Assembly: GCA_007279905.1 (NCBI GenBank)
Contig: QYPH01000070.1
Coordinates: 1 to 38,923 of the forward strand
Origin: Actinomycetota bacterium
Lineage (GTDB): Bacteria; Actinomycetota; Acidimicrobiia; Acidimicrobiales; Ilumatobacteraceae
DNA length: 38,923 bases
Reading direction: 5' to 3'
Numbering within the stretch: position 1 is the stretch's first letter; every line of letters begins with the position of its first letter. The translations under genes and the position numbers were made by a program. Positions 24,766 to 34,443 of this stretch are shown here, piece after piece. The notes under the pieces were generated by a model, which did no database searches, was not told the DNA's origin, and saw only the letters and a program-made list of their open reading frames with translations.

Positions 24766-27420
24766 TTATAAACCGATGGATCCAGTCGCTACGTTTCGAG
24801 CAATCTCGAGTGCTTCGTCGAGTGCCTCAGGATTTTTGCCGCCAGCCGTAGCGATATCTCCCTTGCCACCACCACCACCGCCAACAGCCTTGGCAGCATC
24901 CTTTATCAAGTCGCCAGCCGAAATTGCCACGCCACTAGAAACTGTGGCAACGAGACCGACTCCACCAGTATCGGTGATTCCACCCAACACGACGAGTCGA
25001 ATCTGGGCATCTTGACGAATGGCAAGGGCCAATTCTCGCAAATCATTTGCGGTGATTCCATCCACTCTCGCAACAACGATGCCATTGACGTGTTTGGCTA
25101 CGAGTTCGCCTGCTTGCAAGCGTGCCTGTGCGCCTCGTAATTGCTTGATCTCGTCTTGCAATAACTTGACCTCAGAAAGTTTGCGCTTGAGTGAAGGCTC
25201 GACATCGGTGACGCTCACTCCCAACAAGTCTGCAGCAGCATCAAGCATGCGAGACCTTTCCAATATGAAACGTAAAGCGTTCTCGCCTGTCACCGCTTCG
25301 ATGCGACGCAGATTTGATCCAATCGAAGACTCCCCAACAATCTTGATCATGCCAATATCGCCAGTAGCCCGAACATGGGTGCCACCACACAACTCGATCG
25401 AGTTACCAGCCTCGAGCACCCGCACGACGTCGCCGTATTTATCGCCGAAAAAAGCAATGGCGCCCGCTGCAGTCGCTTCGTCTTTCGACGTCTCGTAATT
25501 TCGCGTCTGGGTGTTTTGCAAAACCTCACCATTGGCCAGGCGCTCAATTAGCTCGATTTCGTCTGTCGTCACGCTCGCATAATGACTGAAGTCAAAACGA
25601 AGTCGCTCATGAGATACCAACGAGCCAGCCTGTTTGACGTGCTCGCCAAGAACTTGACGCAATGCCCAGTGCAATATGTGAGTGGCGGTGTGATTGCGCC
25701 GAGTTGCGTCACGCGTTGCAACATTTACGGCAACCTTCACCTGCTGATCGGGCGAAATTGTGCCCTTTACAATCTGGCATGTGTGTTTTCTTAAACCAGG
25801 TAATGCAAATGTCGTGTCAACAACTCGTGCTTCGCCAGTTGGCGATGTAATGACTCCTTGGTCGCCTACCTGACCACCACTTTCGGCATAACACGGTGAA
25901 ACATCAAGAAATATTTCGACCATCTGATCGTCGTTTGCGCCGTCACCGGAGTCGGTCTTTGCTGCAACTGGCAGCACAGCCAGTACAAGGCCTTGACTGT
26001 TCGTGTGTTCGTACCCTACAAACGTAGTTGTTCCATGCTGTTCCATGATCGCGCGATAGCTCTCAATGGAAGACTCATCAACGCTCGCACCTTTGCGCGC
26101 CGTCTTGGCGCGCTTGCGCTGCGCCGACATCTCTTTTTCAAAACCATCGATATCAACTTCAACATTTCGCTCTCCTGCAATTTCCTGCGTCAACTCAAGC
26201 GGAAACCCGTAGGTGTCGTGCAACAAAAAGGCTGTGCTACCACCCAGCGTCTTTGCACCACCGGACAATTCATCTTCAAGGATCGTTACACCTGTCTTTA
26301 AGGTTTGGCGAAAACTCTCTTCTTCCTTGGTCAAGACTCCCAAAATAAAATCTTTATTGGCATCGAGTTCTGGGTAAGCAGAACGCATGACTTCAAGGGC
26401 CGTCTCGGTAAGTTTCGGCATCACGAGCTTTTCTGTTCCAAGCAAATAAGCATGTCGCACAGCACGACGGATGATTCGTCGCAGCACATATCCTCTGCCT
26501 TCGTTTGATGGAAACACGCCGTCATTGACGAGCATGGTTGCTGATCTTGCGTGCTCGGCCAACACTCGCAAACTGAAACTGTCTCGATCGCTGTAATCGC
26601 CTGCGCGATACTTGGCCGATGTGAGCGATTGTGCTTGTTCGACAAGCGGAAACAACACGTCTGTTTCCCAAACCGAATCTGTCCCCTGCATCAACGCAAG
26701 AATTCGTTCCAAACCTGCACCGGTATCAATAGATGGTTTTGGCAATGGTGTGCGAGAACCATCTTTGGCTTGGTTGAATTGCATAAATACCAAGTTCCAA
26801 AACTCCAAAAAGCGATCACCCTTTTTGTCATTGAGTGGTCCACCGTCCGGACCAAAGGCTGCACCGCGATCAATATGAATTTCGGAGCATGGACCACATG
26901 GACCAGTGTCACCCATTTGCCAAAAATTGTCGGCGTCACCAAGCCGTTGAATTCGATTCATCGGAACGCCTACAACGTCGTGCCAAATCTGTTCGGCTTC
27001 ATCATCGCTCTCGTGCACAGTGATCCATAATTGGTCGCCATCAAAACCCAAGACCTCAGTAACAAGTTCCCACGACCATGGAATTGCATCGGATTTGAAA
27101 TAATCGCCGAAACTAAAATTGCCCATCATCTCGAAAAAAACAAGATGGCGTTTGGTGCGACCCACATCGTCTAAGTCGTTGTGCTTTCCGCCTGCTCTTG
27201 CACACTTTTGCACACTGACAGCACGCTTGTAAGGAGCAGCCTCGTCTCCAACAAAATAGGGTTTGAACGGCACCATGCCAGCAACCGTGAACAACACCGT
27301 TGGGTCATGAGGAATGAGACTTGCAGATTGAACTGGGGCATGACCCTTGGACGCAAAAAAACCAGTGAAGGCATCGCGAAGTTGATTCGCTGAAGTGATT
27401 GAGTTGTTAGGTGCCGACAT
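24766..27420 (-). CDS. alaS: Alanyl-tRNA synthetase
   Basis: Residues 1-450 form the class II catalytic and tRNA-recognition part: ASLIPHDPTVLFTVAGMVPFKPYF, VQKCARAGGKHNDLDDVGRTKRHLVFFEMMGNFSFGDYFK, TGPCGPCSEIHID, and the motif-3 stretch IDTGAGLERI. The editing domain has H577 and H581 (NHTATHILHWAL) with C678 and H682 (CGGTHVRATGDIG), the four zinc-site residues used to clear mischarged Ser and Gly. A DHHA1-like C-terminus is glycine-rich (GGGGGGKGDIATAGGKN). I prefer the ATG at 27420 (884 residues) over a TTG three codons upstream. Neither has a good Shine-Dalgarno. Confidence 0.97.
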   Translation of the reverse strand: MSAPNNSITSANQLRDAFTGFFASKGHAPVQSASLIPHDPTVLFTVAGMVPFKPYFVGDEAAPYKRAVSVQKCARAGGKHNDLDDVGRTKRHLVFFEMMGNFSFGDYFKSDAIPWSWELVTEVLGFDGDQLWITVHESDDEAEQIWHDVVGVPMNRIQRLGDADNFWQMGDTGPCGPCSEIHIDRGAAFGPDGGPLNDKKGDRFLEFWNLVFMQFNQAKDGSRTPLPKPSIDTGAGLERILALMQGTDSVWETDVLFPLVEQAQSLTSAKYRAGDYSDRDSFSLRVLAEHARSATMLVNDGVFPSNEGRGYVLRRIIRRAVRHAYLLGTEKLVMPKLTETALEVMRSAYPELDANKDFILGVLTKEEESFRQTLKTGVTILEDELSGGAKTLGGSTAFLLHDTYGFPLELTQEIAGERNVEVDIDGFEKEMSAQRKRAKTARKGASVDESSIESYRAIMEQHGTTTFVGYEHTNSQGLVLAVLPVAAKTDSGDGANDDQMVEIFLDVSPCYAESGGQVGDQGVITSPTGEARVVDTTFALPGLRKHTCQIVKGTISPDQQVKVAVNVATRDATRRNHTATHILHWALRQVLGEHVKQAGSLVSHERLRFDFSHYASVTTDEIELIERLANGEVLQNTQTRNYETSKDEATAAGAIAFFGDKYGDVVRVLEAGNSIELCGGTHVRATGDIGMIKIVGESSIGSNLRRIEAVTGENALRFILERSRMLDAAADLLGVSVTDVEPSLKRKLSEVKLLQDEIKQLRGAQARLQAGELVAKHVNGIVVARVDGITANDLRELALAIRQDAQIRLVVLGGITDTGGVGLVATVSSGVAISAGDLIKDAAKAVGGGGGGKGDIATAGGKNPEALDEALEIARNVATGSIGL

Positions 27421-27453
27421 TTGACACAAGTCTAGTTGTCGAGCAGTGCGGCC

Positions 27454-27696
27454 TTACTTGATATCTGTGTGTAGAGAGTCGCCCTGTTGATGCACCAAAC
27501 TGCTGTCCTCGGCACGCAAATTGCGAACCATCTCAAAACCTTGATTGGCTAATTTGGTGACACCCGAATAGACATCACTTGCCACTTGCGCGAGCGTGAT
27601 CTGGCTAGCGGCATCTCTCGCCTTTTCTTTCGCGTAGCGCCAACCCAAAACACCCGCAAACATTCCTATTGTGAACCAAAATAGACGCTTCATCAT
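27454..27696 (-). CDS. Small single-pass membrane protein, function unknown
   Basis: The gene starts at the ATG pair at 27691-27696, with AGGTGG six bases before the first ATG, and codes for 80 residues. One TM segment occupies about 4-20 (LFWFTIGMFAGVLGWRY), followed by a basic, amphipathic region (AKEKARDAASQITLAQVASDVYSGVTKLANQGFEMVRNLRAED). I do not recognise the family with certainty. Small membrane proteins between rarA and alaS are common in Actinobacteria, so it is likely real and conserved in place. The same frame runs back to 27948 without a stop, but that part is inside rarA and looks non-coding. Confidence 0.75.
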   Translation of the reverse strand: MMKRLFWFTIGMFAGVLGWRYAKEKARDAASQITLAQVASDVYSGVTKLANQGFEMVRNLRAEDSSLVHQQGDSLHTDIK

Positions 27697-27730
27697 GACC
27701 AACCACCTCGTTGTGAAACTGTCGCCAAAC

Positions 27731-29017
27731 CTATTTGTCTGGCGGCTTGTAATACGGATCACTTCGTCGAACCGCACCCTCAGTTTGCGCAGGAAGAGAG
27801 TCCTGTTCCACTTTGAGCCCTGAAGTCCCTTGTGCGGCGCGATTTGATGATTGATCGTCATGCGGCGAGCGGTATTCGGTTCCATGACCAAGCACTTGGG
27901 CTCCTGCGTAATGCGCGTCTCGCAGATGCGCCGGAACTTCCACGTCAACGCCTTGGCGTATGTCGCTGCGCGCAGTCCAAATGGCTACTGCTGAACCGTT
28001 GCTTTTTGGTGCTTGGGCTAGATACACAACAGCTTGTGCCAAATTGAGTTGTGCTTCAGGCAAACCAACATGATCTACGGCTTGTGCTGCAGCAACTGCA
28101 ATGACAAGCGCTTGAGGGTCTGCCATGCCAATGTCTTCTGAAGCCAAGATAATGAGACGTCGGGCAATGAACCTCGGATCATCCCCGGCCTCGAGCATGC
28201 GTGCAAGCCAAAAAATTCCTGCGTCGATATTGCTTGCTCTGATGCTCTTTATGAATGCCGACACCACGTCGTAATGGTCGTCCCGCCCATAATTGAGCGC
28301 ACTCACACCGAGAGCAGAGTCAACATGCGCAATCGTCACCACACCAGGTCGCGCAAGCGCACAGGCAACCTCAAGCGCAGTGAGCCCTTGTCGCCCATCG
28401 CCTGCTGCGCGTTGACAAAGCATCGTCAATGCCTCTTCGTGCGCCGTCATTCCCTCCGCAATCAATCCACGATCCAACAGCGCTCTAATCGCAGTGTGAT
28501 CGAGAGTTTCCAATCGAAACAACGTGCTGCGACTGCGCAGTGGCCCATTGACTTCAAAGAATGGATTCTCTGTAGTTGCACCGATCAATGTGATGATCCC
28601 GCTCTCGACCGACGGGAGAAGCGCATCTTGTTGTGACGTTGAAAAACGGTGAATCTCGTCTACAAACACAATGGTCGAACGTCCATGTTGCCCAAGTCGC
28701 TCGGTTGCTCGTTCTATTGCTTCACGCACGTCTTTGACACCAGATGTCACCGCAGAAAGTCTTTCGAAAGCACGATTTGTACAAAGAGCAACTACTTCGG
28801 CGAGTGTTGTCTTTCCGGTTCCGGGTGGTCCCCATAAAATTACCGAAGACAATCGATCGGCCTCAATCAACTTTCGCAATGGCGCTCCAGGCGCAAGCAG
28901 ATGCTCTTGACCAACAATCTCATCGAGTGTGCGCGGACGCAACCGCGCAGCAAGTGGTGCCTGAGAGCGGAGCCTGTCGGCGACTGCTGCAGTAAAAAGG
29001 TTGTCGGCTTGACTCAC
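27731..29017 (-). CDS. rarA: Replication-associated recombination protein A (AAA+ ATPase)
   Basis: The 428-residue protein has Walker A GPPGTGKT (63-70), Walker [16 protein letters not shown], sensor-1 [19 protein letters not shown], the C-terminal ISALNYG-like [28 protein letters not shown], and the RarA tetramerisation region with YLAQAPKSN and [10 protein letters not shown]. It acts at stalled replication forks with SSB. The start is GTG, 12 bases after the aspS stop. The tail (from about residue 385) is low-complexity and ends in YYKPPDK. Confidence 0.95.
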   Translation of the reverse strand: MSQADNLFTAAVADRLRSQAPLAARLRPRTLDEIVGQEHLLAPGAPLRKLIEADRLSSVILWGPPGTGKTTLAEVVALCTNRAFERLSAVTSGVKDVREAIERATERLGQHGRSTIVFVDEIHRFSTSQQDALLPSVESGIITLIGATTENPFFEVNGPLRSRSTLFRLETLDHTAIRALLDRGLIAEGMTAHEEALTMLCQRAAGDGRQGLTALEVACALARPGVVTIAHVDSALGVSALNYGRDDHYDVVSAFIKSIRASNIDAGIFWLARMLEAGDDPRFIARRLIILASEDIGMADPQALVIAVAAAQAVDHVGLPEAQLNLAQAVVYLAQAPKSNGSAVAIWTARSDIRQGVDVEVPAHLRDAHYAGAQVLGHGTEYRSPHDDQSSNRAAQGTSGLKVEQDSLPAQTEGAVRRSDPYYKPPDK

Positions 29018-29029
29018 CGCTGCTGATCG

Positions 29030-30817
29030 CTAACTCTTTGCAGGTGGGGGCAGCAAACGAATGCCAAGCTCGTTCAACTGTGCTGGATCAACCGGAGTTG
29101 GAGCATTGGTCATCGGATCACTGCCAGATTGTGTCTTTGGAAATGCAATGACCTCGCGAATATTTTCTTCACCAGCAAGAATCGCAACGAGCCGATCGGT
29201 GCCAAAAGCGAATCCGCCGTGAGGTGGCGCACCATATTTGAATGGTTGCAAGAAAAATCCGAAGCGACGATCGGCGTCTTCATCTGATATTCCGAGTTGG
29301 CGAAATACTCGCCTTTGCATCTCTGGATCGTGAATACGAATTGAGCCCGAGCCCAGTTCCCATCCGTTGAGCACCAAGTCATAGGCAAGAGCGCGAACGC
29401 TCATCGGATCGGTTTCAAGTCGGTCGATATCGTCGGGATGTGGTTGACAAAATGGATGATGTCCTGGCTGAGGTTTTCCAGTTGATGCGCTGATACCAAC
29501 AAAGAGCGGAAAATCTATGACCCACACGTAGCGGTATGGACCTTCATGAACTGGCGGGCGTCCGATGTCGTTTCGCAAATGCCCCAATACGGCACATGTT
29601 GTCGACCATTCGTCGGCAACCAACAACAACAAGTCGCCAGACTTTGCCTGCATCTGTTGCAACAGGGCGGTTCGTTCGCTCTCGCTCAAAAATTTGGCAA
29701 CAGGTGAATCCAACACAAGGTCGTCCCCGACCTTGATCCAGACAAGTCCTTTGGCTCCCATTTGCTTGGCGCGGTCAGTGAACGCATCCAGTTTGTTGCG
29801 CCCCGACGCCGCTGCTTCTGGATATATCGCTGCATCGACCTTCAGACCCTTTATCGACTTCGCCGTTGCAAAGGCCTTAAATTCGGTAGTCACAAAGACT
29901 CCCGTGAGTTCGATGAGTTCCATTCCAAATCGCAAGTCTGGTTTGTCACTGCCAAATCGATTCATTGCATCGTGCCATGTGATTTGCTCGATCGGTGGTG
30001 GAGTTTGTCCGAGCGCTGCCTCGGCGGCTGCAACTACGGCTTGACTGATTGCCACGAGCACGTCGTCTTTCGTGACAAAACTCATCTCTGCATCTAATTG
30101 CATAAATTCGTACTGCCGGTCTGCTCGCAAGTCTTCGTCGCGCAAACAACGTGCAATTTGGTAATAACGATCGATCCCTGCAACCATCAACAACTGTTTC
30201 CACAACTGTGGAGACTGGGGCAACGCATAAAACGAACCAGGTTCTTTTCGTGAAGGAACCAAGAACTCGCGCGCTCCTTCGGGCGTAGAAGGCATCAAAA
30301 ATGGTGTCTCAACCTCGACAAAGTTTTGTGCTTCCATAGCTCCGCGTATTGCCGAGTTGACTTTTGCACGAATGCGTAAATTCTTTTGCATGCGCTCTCG
30401 ACGGATATCGAGATAGCGAAACTTGAGTCGGACGCCTTCATCTACATCATCAGCACGAGCGTCAATAGGAAATGGTGGTGATTCGGCTGCGTTGAGCACT
30501 GTCAATTGGCATTCAACCAACTCGACGCCTCCTGTTGGCAAGTTGGTATTCACAGTGCCCTCAGGGCGGGCTTGTACTTTGCCAGTGATCTGCACTACCC
30601 ATTCATTGCGCACATCTTTTACGTCGCTCACCACACACTGAACAACACCCGAGTAATCGCGCAGATCGAGAAATGCAAGGTGTTCGCCGTGCTCGCGGCG
30701 TCGTGCAATCCAGCCACACAAGGTGACCGTTTGTCCGATGTTTTCTGGGCGCAGACTGCCGCACAGATGCGAACGCAATGCAGTTGCATTGATTGAAGTA
30801 TTTAGCGAACTAGACAT
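29030..30817 (-). CDS. aspS: Aspartyl-tRNA synthetase, bacterial type
   Basis: The ATG at 30817 lies four bases after the hisS stop and gives 595 residues, the usual bacterial length. An OB-fold anticodon domain opens the protein (TVTLCGWIARRREHGEHLAFLDLRDYSGVVQCV), followed by class II motif 1, RQYEFMQLDAEMSFV (motif 2), the GAD insertion at about 290-410, and motif 3 (GFAFGTDRLVAIL). It charges tRNA-Asp. No asnS, glnS or gatCAB is in the window, so I cannot tell whether it also charges tRNA-Asn. The open frame extends upstream to 30883, but that part is inside hisS and is not needed. Confidence 0.96.
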   Translation of the reverse strand: MSSSLNTSINATALRSHLCGSLRPENIGQTVTLCGWIARRREHGEHLAFLDLRDYSGVVQCVVSDVKDVRNEWVVQITGKVQARPEGTVNTNLPTGGVELVECQLTVLNAAESPPFPIDARADDVDEGVRLKFRYLDIRRERMQKNLRIRAKVNSAIRGAMEAQNFVEVETPFLMPSTPEGAREFLVPSRKEPGSFYALPQSPQLWKQLLMVAGIDRYYQIARCLRDEDLRADRQYEFMQLDAEMSFVTKDDVLVAISQAVVAAAEAALGQTPPPIEQITWHDAMNRFGSDKPDLRFGMELIELTGVFVTTEFKAFATAKSIKGLKVDAAIYPEAAASGRNKLDAFTDRAKQMGAKGLVWIKVGDDLVLDSPVAKFLSESERTALLQQMQAKSGDLLLLVADEWSTTCAVLGHLRNDIGRPPVHEGPYRYVWVIDFPLFVGISASTGKPQPGHHPFCQPHPDDIDRLETDPMSVRALAYDLVLNGWELGSGSIRIHDPEMQRRVFRQLGISDEDADRRFGFFLQPFKYGAPPHGGFAFGTDRLVAILAGEENIREVIAFPKTQSGSDPMTNAPTPVDPAQLNELGIRLLPPPAKS

Positions 30818-30821
30818 GGAC

Positions 30822-32081
30822 TCACTTTCGTTTCGTAATTTCATTCTGAACTGCTCCGACGATCTGATCTCGTGCGACAGCATATTGCTCTCCCGAATTC
30901 ATCGGACGCAAGATGATATGTCCTGCAGCCACTTCATCGGTGCCAATGATCAAAGCAATTGAGGCGCCGCTCCTATCTGCGGCCTTCATTTGCGCTTTCA
31001 TGCTCCGATTATCAAATGCGCGATCCGCACTGATCGAATTATTACGCAACAGGTTGCACACCTCCGCGGCTTGCAAACCGCCTGTTGTGTCAACGACAAA
31101 AACAGAAACATTGGTATTCGGAGCCCCAAAAACACCTTCGGCATCGCAAGCGAGAAGCGTGCGATCAAGACCCAGCGCAAATCCGATACCCGGTGTTGAT
31201 GGCCCACCTAATTGCTCGACAAGTCCGTCGTATCGACCGCCACCGCCGATAGCTGTGTGAGCGGCCGTGAGCGCGGTTGACACAAATTCAAAAGTTGTTC
31301 GACGGTAATAGTCGAGACCTCGCACCAAGCGATCATCGATCGCATACTTCACATCAAGTGCGTCGAGTGCACGCAGCACTGAATCAAAATGTTGGGCAGC
31401 ATCAGGACTTAAGTAATCTCGAATTTTCGGAGCGCCTGCAATAAGCGCTTGATCTTCGCGACGCTTGGAGTCGAGGACACGCAGCGGATTCTTTGTCAGC
31501 GTAATTTTTGATTCTTCTGATAGCTGTGCAAGATTTGCAGAAAAATACTCAAACAGCAATGTCGAATACCTCTCGCGATCACCATCATCGCCGAGCGAAT
31601 TGACTGCCAAATGAACATCCTTCAATCCGAGGCGTCTATAAAATGTGTCGGCAAGAGCAATGACTTCGGCATCCAACATTGGATCGTCAACACCAAGCAC
31701 TTCAATTCCAACTTGATCAAACTGTCGGTAGCGACCTTGTTGAGGCTTTTCATAACGAAAGTTGGGACCGGAGTACCAAACTTTCCAGGGTGTCGTCGGC
31801 CTGTGCTCTGCAAATGCTCTGCATACGCTTGCTGTTTGCTCCGGCCGCAAAGCAATGCGCCGACCACCCTTGTCTTCAAAGTCATACATCTCTTTGGTGA
31901 CGACATCGGTCGCTTCGCCCAGGCGCAAGAAAACCCCAAGATCTTCAAACATCGGCGGGATAATCAGTTGGTAGCCAGCATCCTGCACAACTGAAGCAAA
32001 GACCTCTTGAAATTGACGCCAACGAGCGGCATCAGGCGCCAAAATATCCCGTGTTCCGGGGCTAGTCGAGAAGGAACTCAC
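30822..32081 (-). CDS. hisS: Histidyl-tRNA synthetase
   Basis: The 419-residue class II synthetase has PGTRDILAPDAARWR at the start, motif 2-like WYSGPNFRYEKPQQGRYRQFDQVGIEVLG (motif 2 Arg and the HisRS FRxE region), the histidine-binding LVRGLDYYRRTTFEF, AIGGGGRYDGLVEQLGG and GIGFALGLDRTLLA (motif 3). The last 90 residues form the anticodon domain. The GTG start overlaps the rel stop (GTGA). rel-hisS-aspS is a frequent Gram-positive arrangement. Confidence 0.96.
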   Translation of the reverse strand: MSSFSTSPGTRDILAPDAARWRQFQEVFASVVQDAGYQLIIPPMFEDLGVFLRLGEATDVVTKEMYDFEDKGGRRIALRPEQTASVCRAFAEHRPTTPWKVWYSGPNFRYEKPQQGRYRQFDQVGIEVLGVDDPMLDAEVIALADTFYRRLGLKDVHLAVNSLGDDGDRERYSTLLFEYFSANLAQLSEESKITLTKNPLRVLDSKRREDQALIAGAPKIRDYLSPDAAQHFDSVLRALDALDVKYAIDDRLVRGLDYYRRTTFEFVSTALTAAHTAIGGGGRYDGLVEQLGGPSTPGIGFALGLDRTLLACDAEGVFGAPNTNVSVFVVDTTGGLQAAEVCNLLRNNSISADRAFDNRSMKAQMKAADRSGASIALIIGTDEVAAGHIILRPMNSGEQYAVARDQIVGAVQNEITKRK

Positions 32082-34324
32082 ACGATGAGGTTAGACGCTG
32101 GATGCTCCGTTGACATCACACGGTAAGCGTCATACACAGAATCAATTCGTTTGATGGTGTGCAGGACCGACTGCAAGTGGCCTGGGTCTGCAAACTCAAA
32201 CTCAAAACGCATCTTTGCCACTCTGTCAGAGCCCGTGTGCGTGGTGCACGAAACGATGTTGACATGCTCGTCAGACAACGCATTAGCAACGTCTCGCAAT
32301 AGTCGAGAACGATCGAGCGCAACTACTTCCACTGCCGCAATAAACGTCGCACCCTGCAAGATGCCTGTCCATTCGGCGTCTACTACCCGCTCAAGATTCT
32401 GTGACACCAATGAAATAGCGCTGAGACAATCGGCGCGATGGATGTTGACGCCCTTGCCGTGATTTTGACCAAGACCAATGAATCCGAGAATCTCGTCACC
32501 AGGCACAGGAGTGCAACATTTACTCATACGCACGACAACATTGTCCATGCCTTCGACATGCACGCCCGCCTGTTGATCGCTACTTTCATTTTGCACATAG
32601 CTTCGAGTACCGACAGACAATTGCTCGCCAAATGGTCCGGATCGAATAGCTCGTGCAAGACGAATTGCAATTGCGTCAGCCTGCACATGACCCTCGCTGA
32701 TGGCCAAAAACAGTGCTGGTGCATCAACATAATTCATTGATTCAATTTCCTGAGTAAATGCATCGGAGTCGAGCACTTTTTGTACCGGTACACCCTGTTG
32801 TCGCAGAGCTTCGACTAAATCATCGTGGCCGTTCTCGACCAAATCATCAATGCGTTCTCGCGATACCCATTGCTTGATCTTGCTCTTCGCCTTGGGTGAC
32901 GCGACGAAATTCATCCATTCTTCAGACGGTTCGGCGCTCTCTGCTGTCGATGTCAAAATCTCGCATGTGTCGCCCGAGTTGAGCACAGTGTCAAGAGGTA
33001 CCAACCGGCCGTTCACTCGAGCCCCCATACACGAATGTCCAATTTCGGTGTGCACGGCATACGCAAAATCGACAGGTGTTGCGTTTACGGGCAATGCGAT
33101 CACTCGACCCTTTGGCGTAAACGCAAATATCTCATCTTGGTCGAGGTCGCTCTTAAGACTCTCCAAAAACTGTCTCGGATCGGAAACTTCGTCTTGCCAA
33201 TCGATAATTCGATTCAGCCAATCGACATCAGTTGATGGAACGCCGTCTTTGTACGACCAATGCGATGCGACTCCCCACTCGGCACGCTGGTGCATATCTC
33301 GTGATCGAATTTGCACCTCAATTGGTTTACCGCCTGGACCAATGACAGTTGTGTGCAACGACTGATACAAATTAAATTTGGGCATCGCTATGTAATCCTT
33401 AAACCTGCCAACCACCGGTGTCCAGTGACCGTGAATGCAGCCGAGCACCCCATAGCAATCTTTTACCGAATCGACCACGATCCGTATCGCCATCAAGTCA
33501 AAAATTTCGTCGAATCCACGACCCTTCTGCACCATCTTCTCGTACAAGCTCCACAGATGTTTTCCACGTGACGTCAACTCGGCATCGATTTGAACATCTT
33601 TGAGCCAAGCGTCTACCTGACCTAACGCCTTCGCCAAATATATATCTCTCTCTGGTGCGCGCGTAAACACCAAATGATCAAGCTCTGCATAGCGCTTTGG
33701 ATACAAAGCAGCGAACGAAAGATCTTCAAGTTGCTGTTTTACTTCTTGCATTCCCAATCTGTGCGCAAGTGGTGCATAGATGTCGAGTGTTTCTTGGGCG
33801 ACACGTCGTTGTTTGTCAACTGGAGATGAGGCAATAGTGCGCATGTTATGCAAGCGATCTGCCAACTTGATGATCAACACTCGCATGTCTTTTGCCATTG
33901 CCACGAGCAATTTGCGCATCGTGGCTGCTTGCTGTGCTTCACGAGAATCAAACTGCAACCGCTCGAGTTTCGTGAGACCATCCACAATCCCGGCGACTTC
34001 GGCACCGAATGACGACTCGACATCGGCGAGTGTAATTTCAGTATCTTCCACCGCATCGTGCAGTAGTGCAGCAATGAGCGAAACATCGTCTAACCCAATC
34101 TCGGCGACAATCCGCGCGACAGCAATCGGATGACTGATGTAACCCTCGCCACTCATTCGAGACTGATGCAGATGCGCCGCCCTTGCCATCTCGTATGCAG
34201 CCGTGATCTGGCTCACTGATTCTTTTGGATGCCGACTTCTATAGGCCGACAACAACGGGACGAGTTCTTCAACAACTACCGAATGATTGCGCCGCCAAGG
34301 CAAAACGCGTGAAGTTGCGCTCAT
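32078..34324 (-). CDS. rel: Bifunctional (p)ppGpp synthetase/hydrolase, RelA/SpoT long form
   Basis: The 748-residue protein has an intact HD hydrolase domain: H65 in YISHPIAVA, HD at 89-90 (LLHDAVEDT) and D156 (LADRLHNMRT). The synthetase domain (about 235-360) contains GKHLWSLYEKM, DEIFDLMAIRIVV, GRFKDYIAMPKFNLYQSLHTTV and EVQIRSRDMH. A TGS domain (about 395-455), a helical and zinc-finger-like region and a C-terminal ACT domain follow. Both catalytic domains look active, as expected where one Rel enzyme does both jobs. It senses amino-acid starvation on the ribosome and sets (p)ppGpp. It starts after a 119-base gap with inverted repeats, so its own regulated promoter is likely. Confidence 0.95.
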   Translation of the reverse strand: MSATSRVLPWRRNHSVVVEELVPLLSAYRSRHPKESVSQITAAYEMARAAHLHQSRMSGEGYISHPIAVARIVAEIGLDDVSLIAALLHDAVEDTEITLADVESSFGAEVAGIVDGLTKLERLQFDSREAQQAATMRKLLVAMAKDMRVLIIKLADRLHNMRTIASSPVDKQRRVAQETLDIYAPLAHRLGMQEVKQQLEDLSFAALYPKRYAELDHLVFTRAPERDIYLAKALGQVDAWLKDVQIDAELTSRGKHLWSLYEKMVQKGRGFDEIFDLMAIRIVVDSVKDCYGVLGCIHGHWTPVVGRFKDYIAMPKFNLYQSLHTTVIGPGGKPIEVQIRSRDMHQRAEWGVASHWSYKDGVPSTDVDWLNRIIDWQDEVSDPRQFLESLKSDLDQDEIFAFTPKGRVIALPVNATPVDFAYAVHTEIGHSCMGARVNGRLVPLDTVLNSGDTCEILTSTAESAEPSEEWMNFVASPKAKSKIKQWVSRERIDDLVENGHDDLVEALRQQGVPVQKVLDSDAFTQEIESMNYVDAPALFLAISEGHVQADAIAIRLARAIRSGPFGEQLSVGTRSYVQNESSDQQAGVHVEGMDNVVVRMSKCCTPVPGDEILGFIGLGQNHGKGVNIHRADCLSAISLVSQNLERVVDAEWTGILQGATFIAAVEVVALDRSRLLRDVANALSDEHVNIVSCTTHTGSDRVAKMRFEFEFADPGHLQSVLHTIKRIDSVYDAYRVMSTEHPASNLIV

Positions 34325-34328
34325 GCGT

Positions 34329-34343
34329 TGCCCGCTACGGGCA
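34329..34343 (-). promoter_or_regulatory. Small GC-rich hairpin just before the rel start codon
   Basis: TGCCCG, three bases, CGGGCA: a perfect six-base stem with a three-base loop, ending five bases before the rel ATG (34324). On the rel mRNA it would lie exactly where a ribosome-binding site is expected, and no Shine-Dalgarno is otherwise visible. It could limit rel translation. Confidence 0.4.
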
Positions 34344-34354
34344 CTGCGTCATGT

Positions 34355-34376
34355 CCCATACATCTCAGTGTATGGG
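34355..34376. promoter_or_regulatory. Perfect 8-6-8 palindrome upstream of rel
   Basis: CCCATACA, six bases, TGTATGGG: a perfect inverted repeat 31 bases upstream of the rel ATG. A -10-like TACACT on the rel strand (34367-34372) overlaps one arm, so a bound protein could block initiation. It has no T-run on either side and is a poor intrinsic terminator. Operator is my preferred reading; a hairpin at the end of secF transcripts is the alternative. Confidence 0.45.
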
Positions 34377-34395
34377 TAGGCATATCCCTGCTTCA

Positions 34396-34411
34396 GTCAC
34401 CTCAAAGTGAC
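34396..34411. repeat. GTCAC-N6-GTGAC inverted repeat in the secF-rel gap
   Basis: A five-base perfect inverted repeat with a six-base centre, about 33 bases after the secF stop. It may form the stem of a weak secF 3' hairpin or be a second operator; the spacing of six is the same as in the nearby palindrome. The remainder of the gap shows nothing else. Confidence 0.35.
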
Positions 34412-34443
34412 AGCACACCAAGTGCGTTTTAGCAGCGTCGGTA

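Noticed and set aside
27697-27948. An 84-residue N-terminal extension of the small membrane protein
   Set aside because: It overlaps the rarA coding end and has no start signal; the ATG pair at 27691-27696 has AGGTGG at good spacing.
30818-30883. A 22-residue N-terminal extension of AspS
   Set aside because: It overlaps hisS; the ATG at 30817 gives the normal AspRS N-terminus just after the hisS stop.
34325-34443. A tRNA or small structured RNA in the secF-rel gap
   Set aside because: No T-loop sequence, acceptor pairing or anticodon arm; the three inverted repeats are separate and short.
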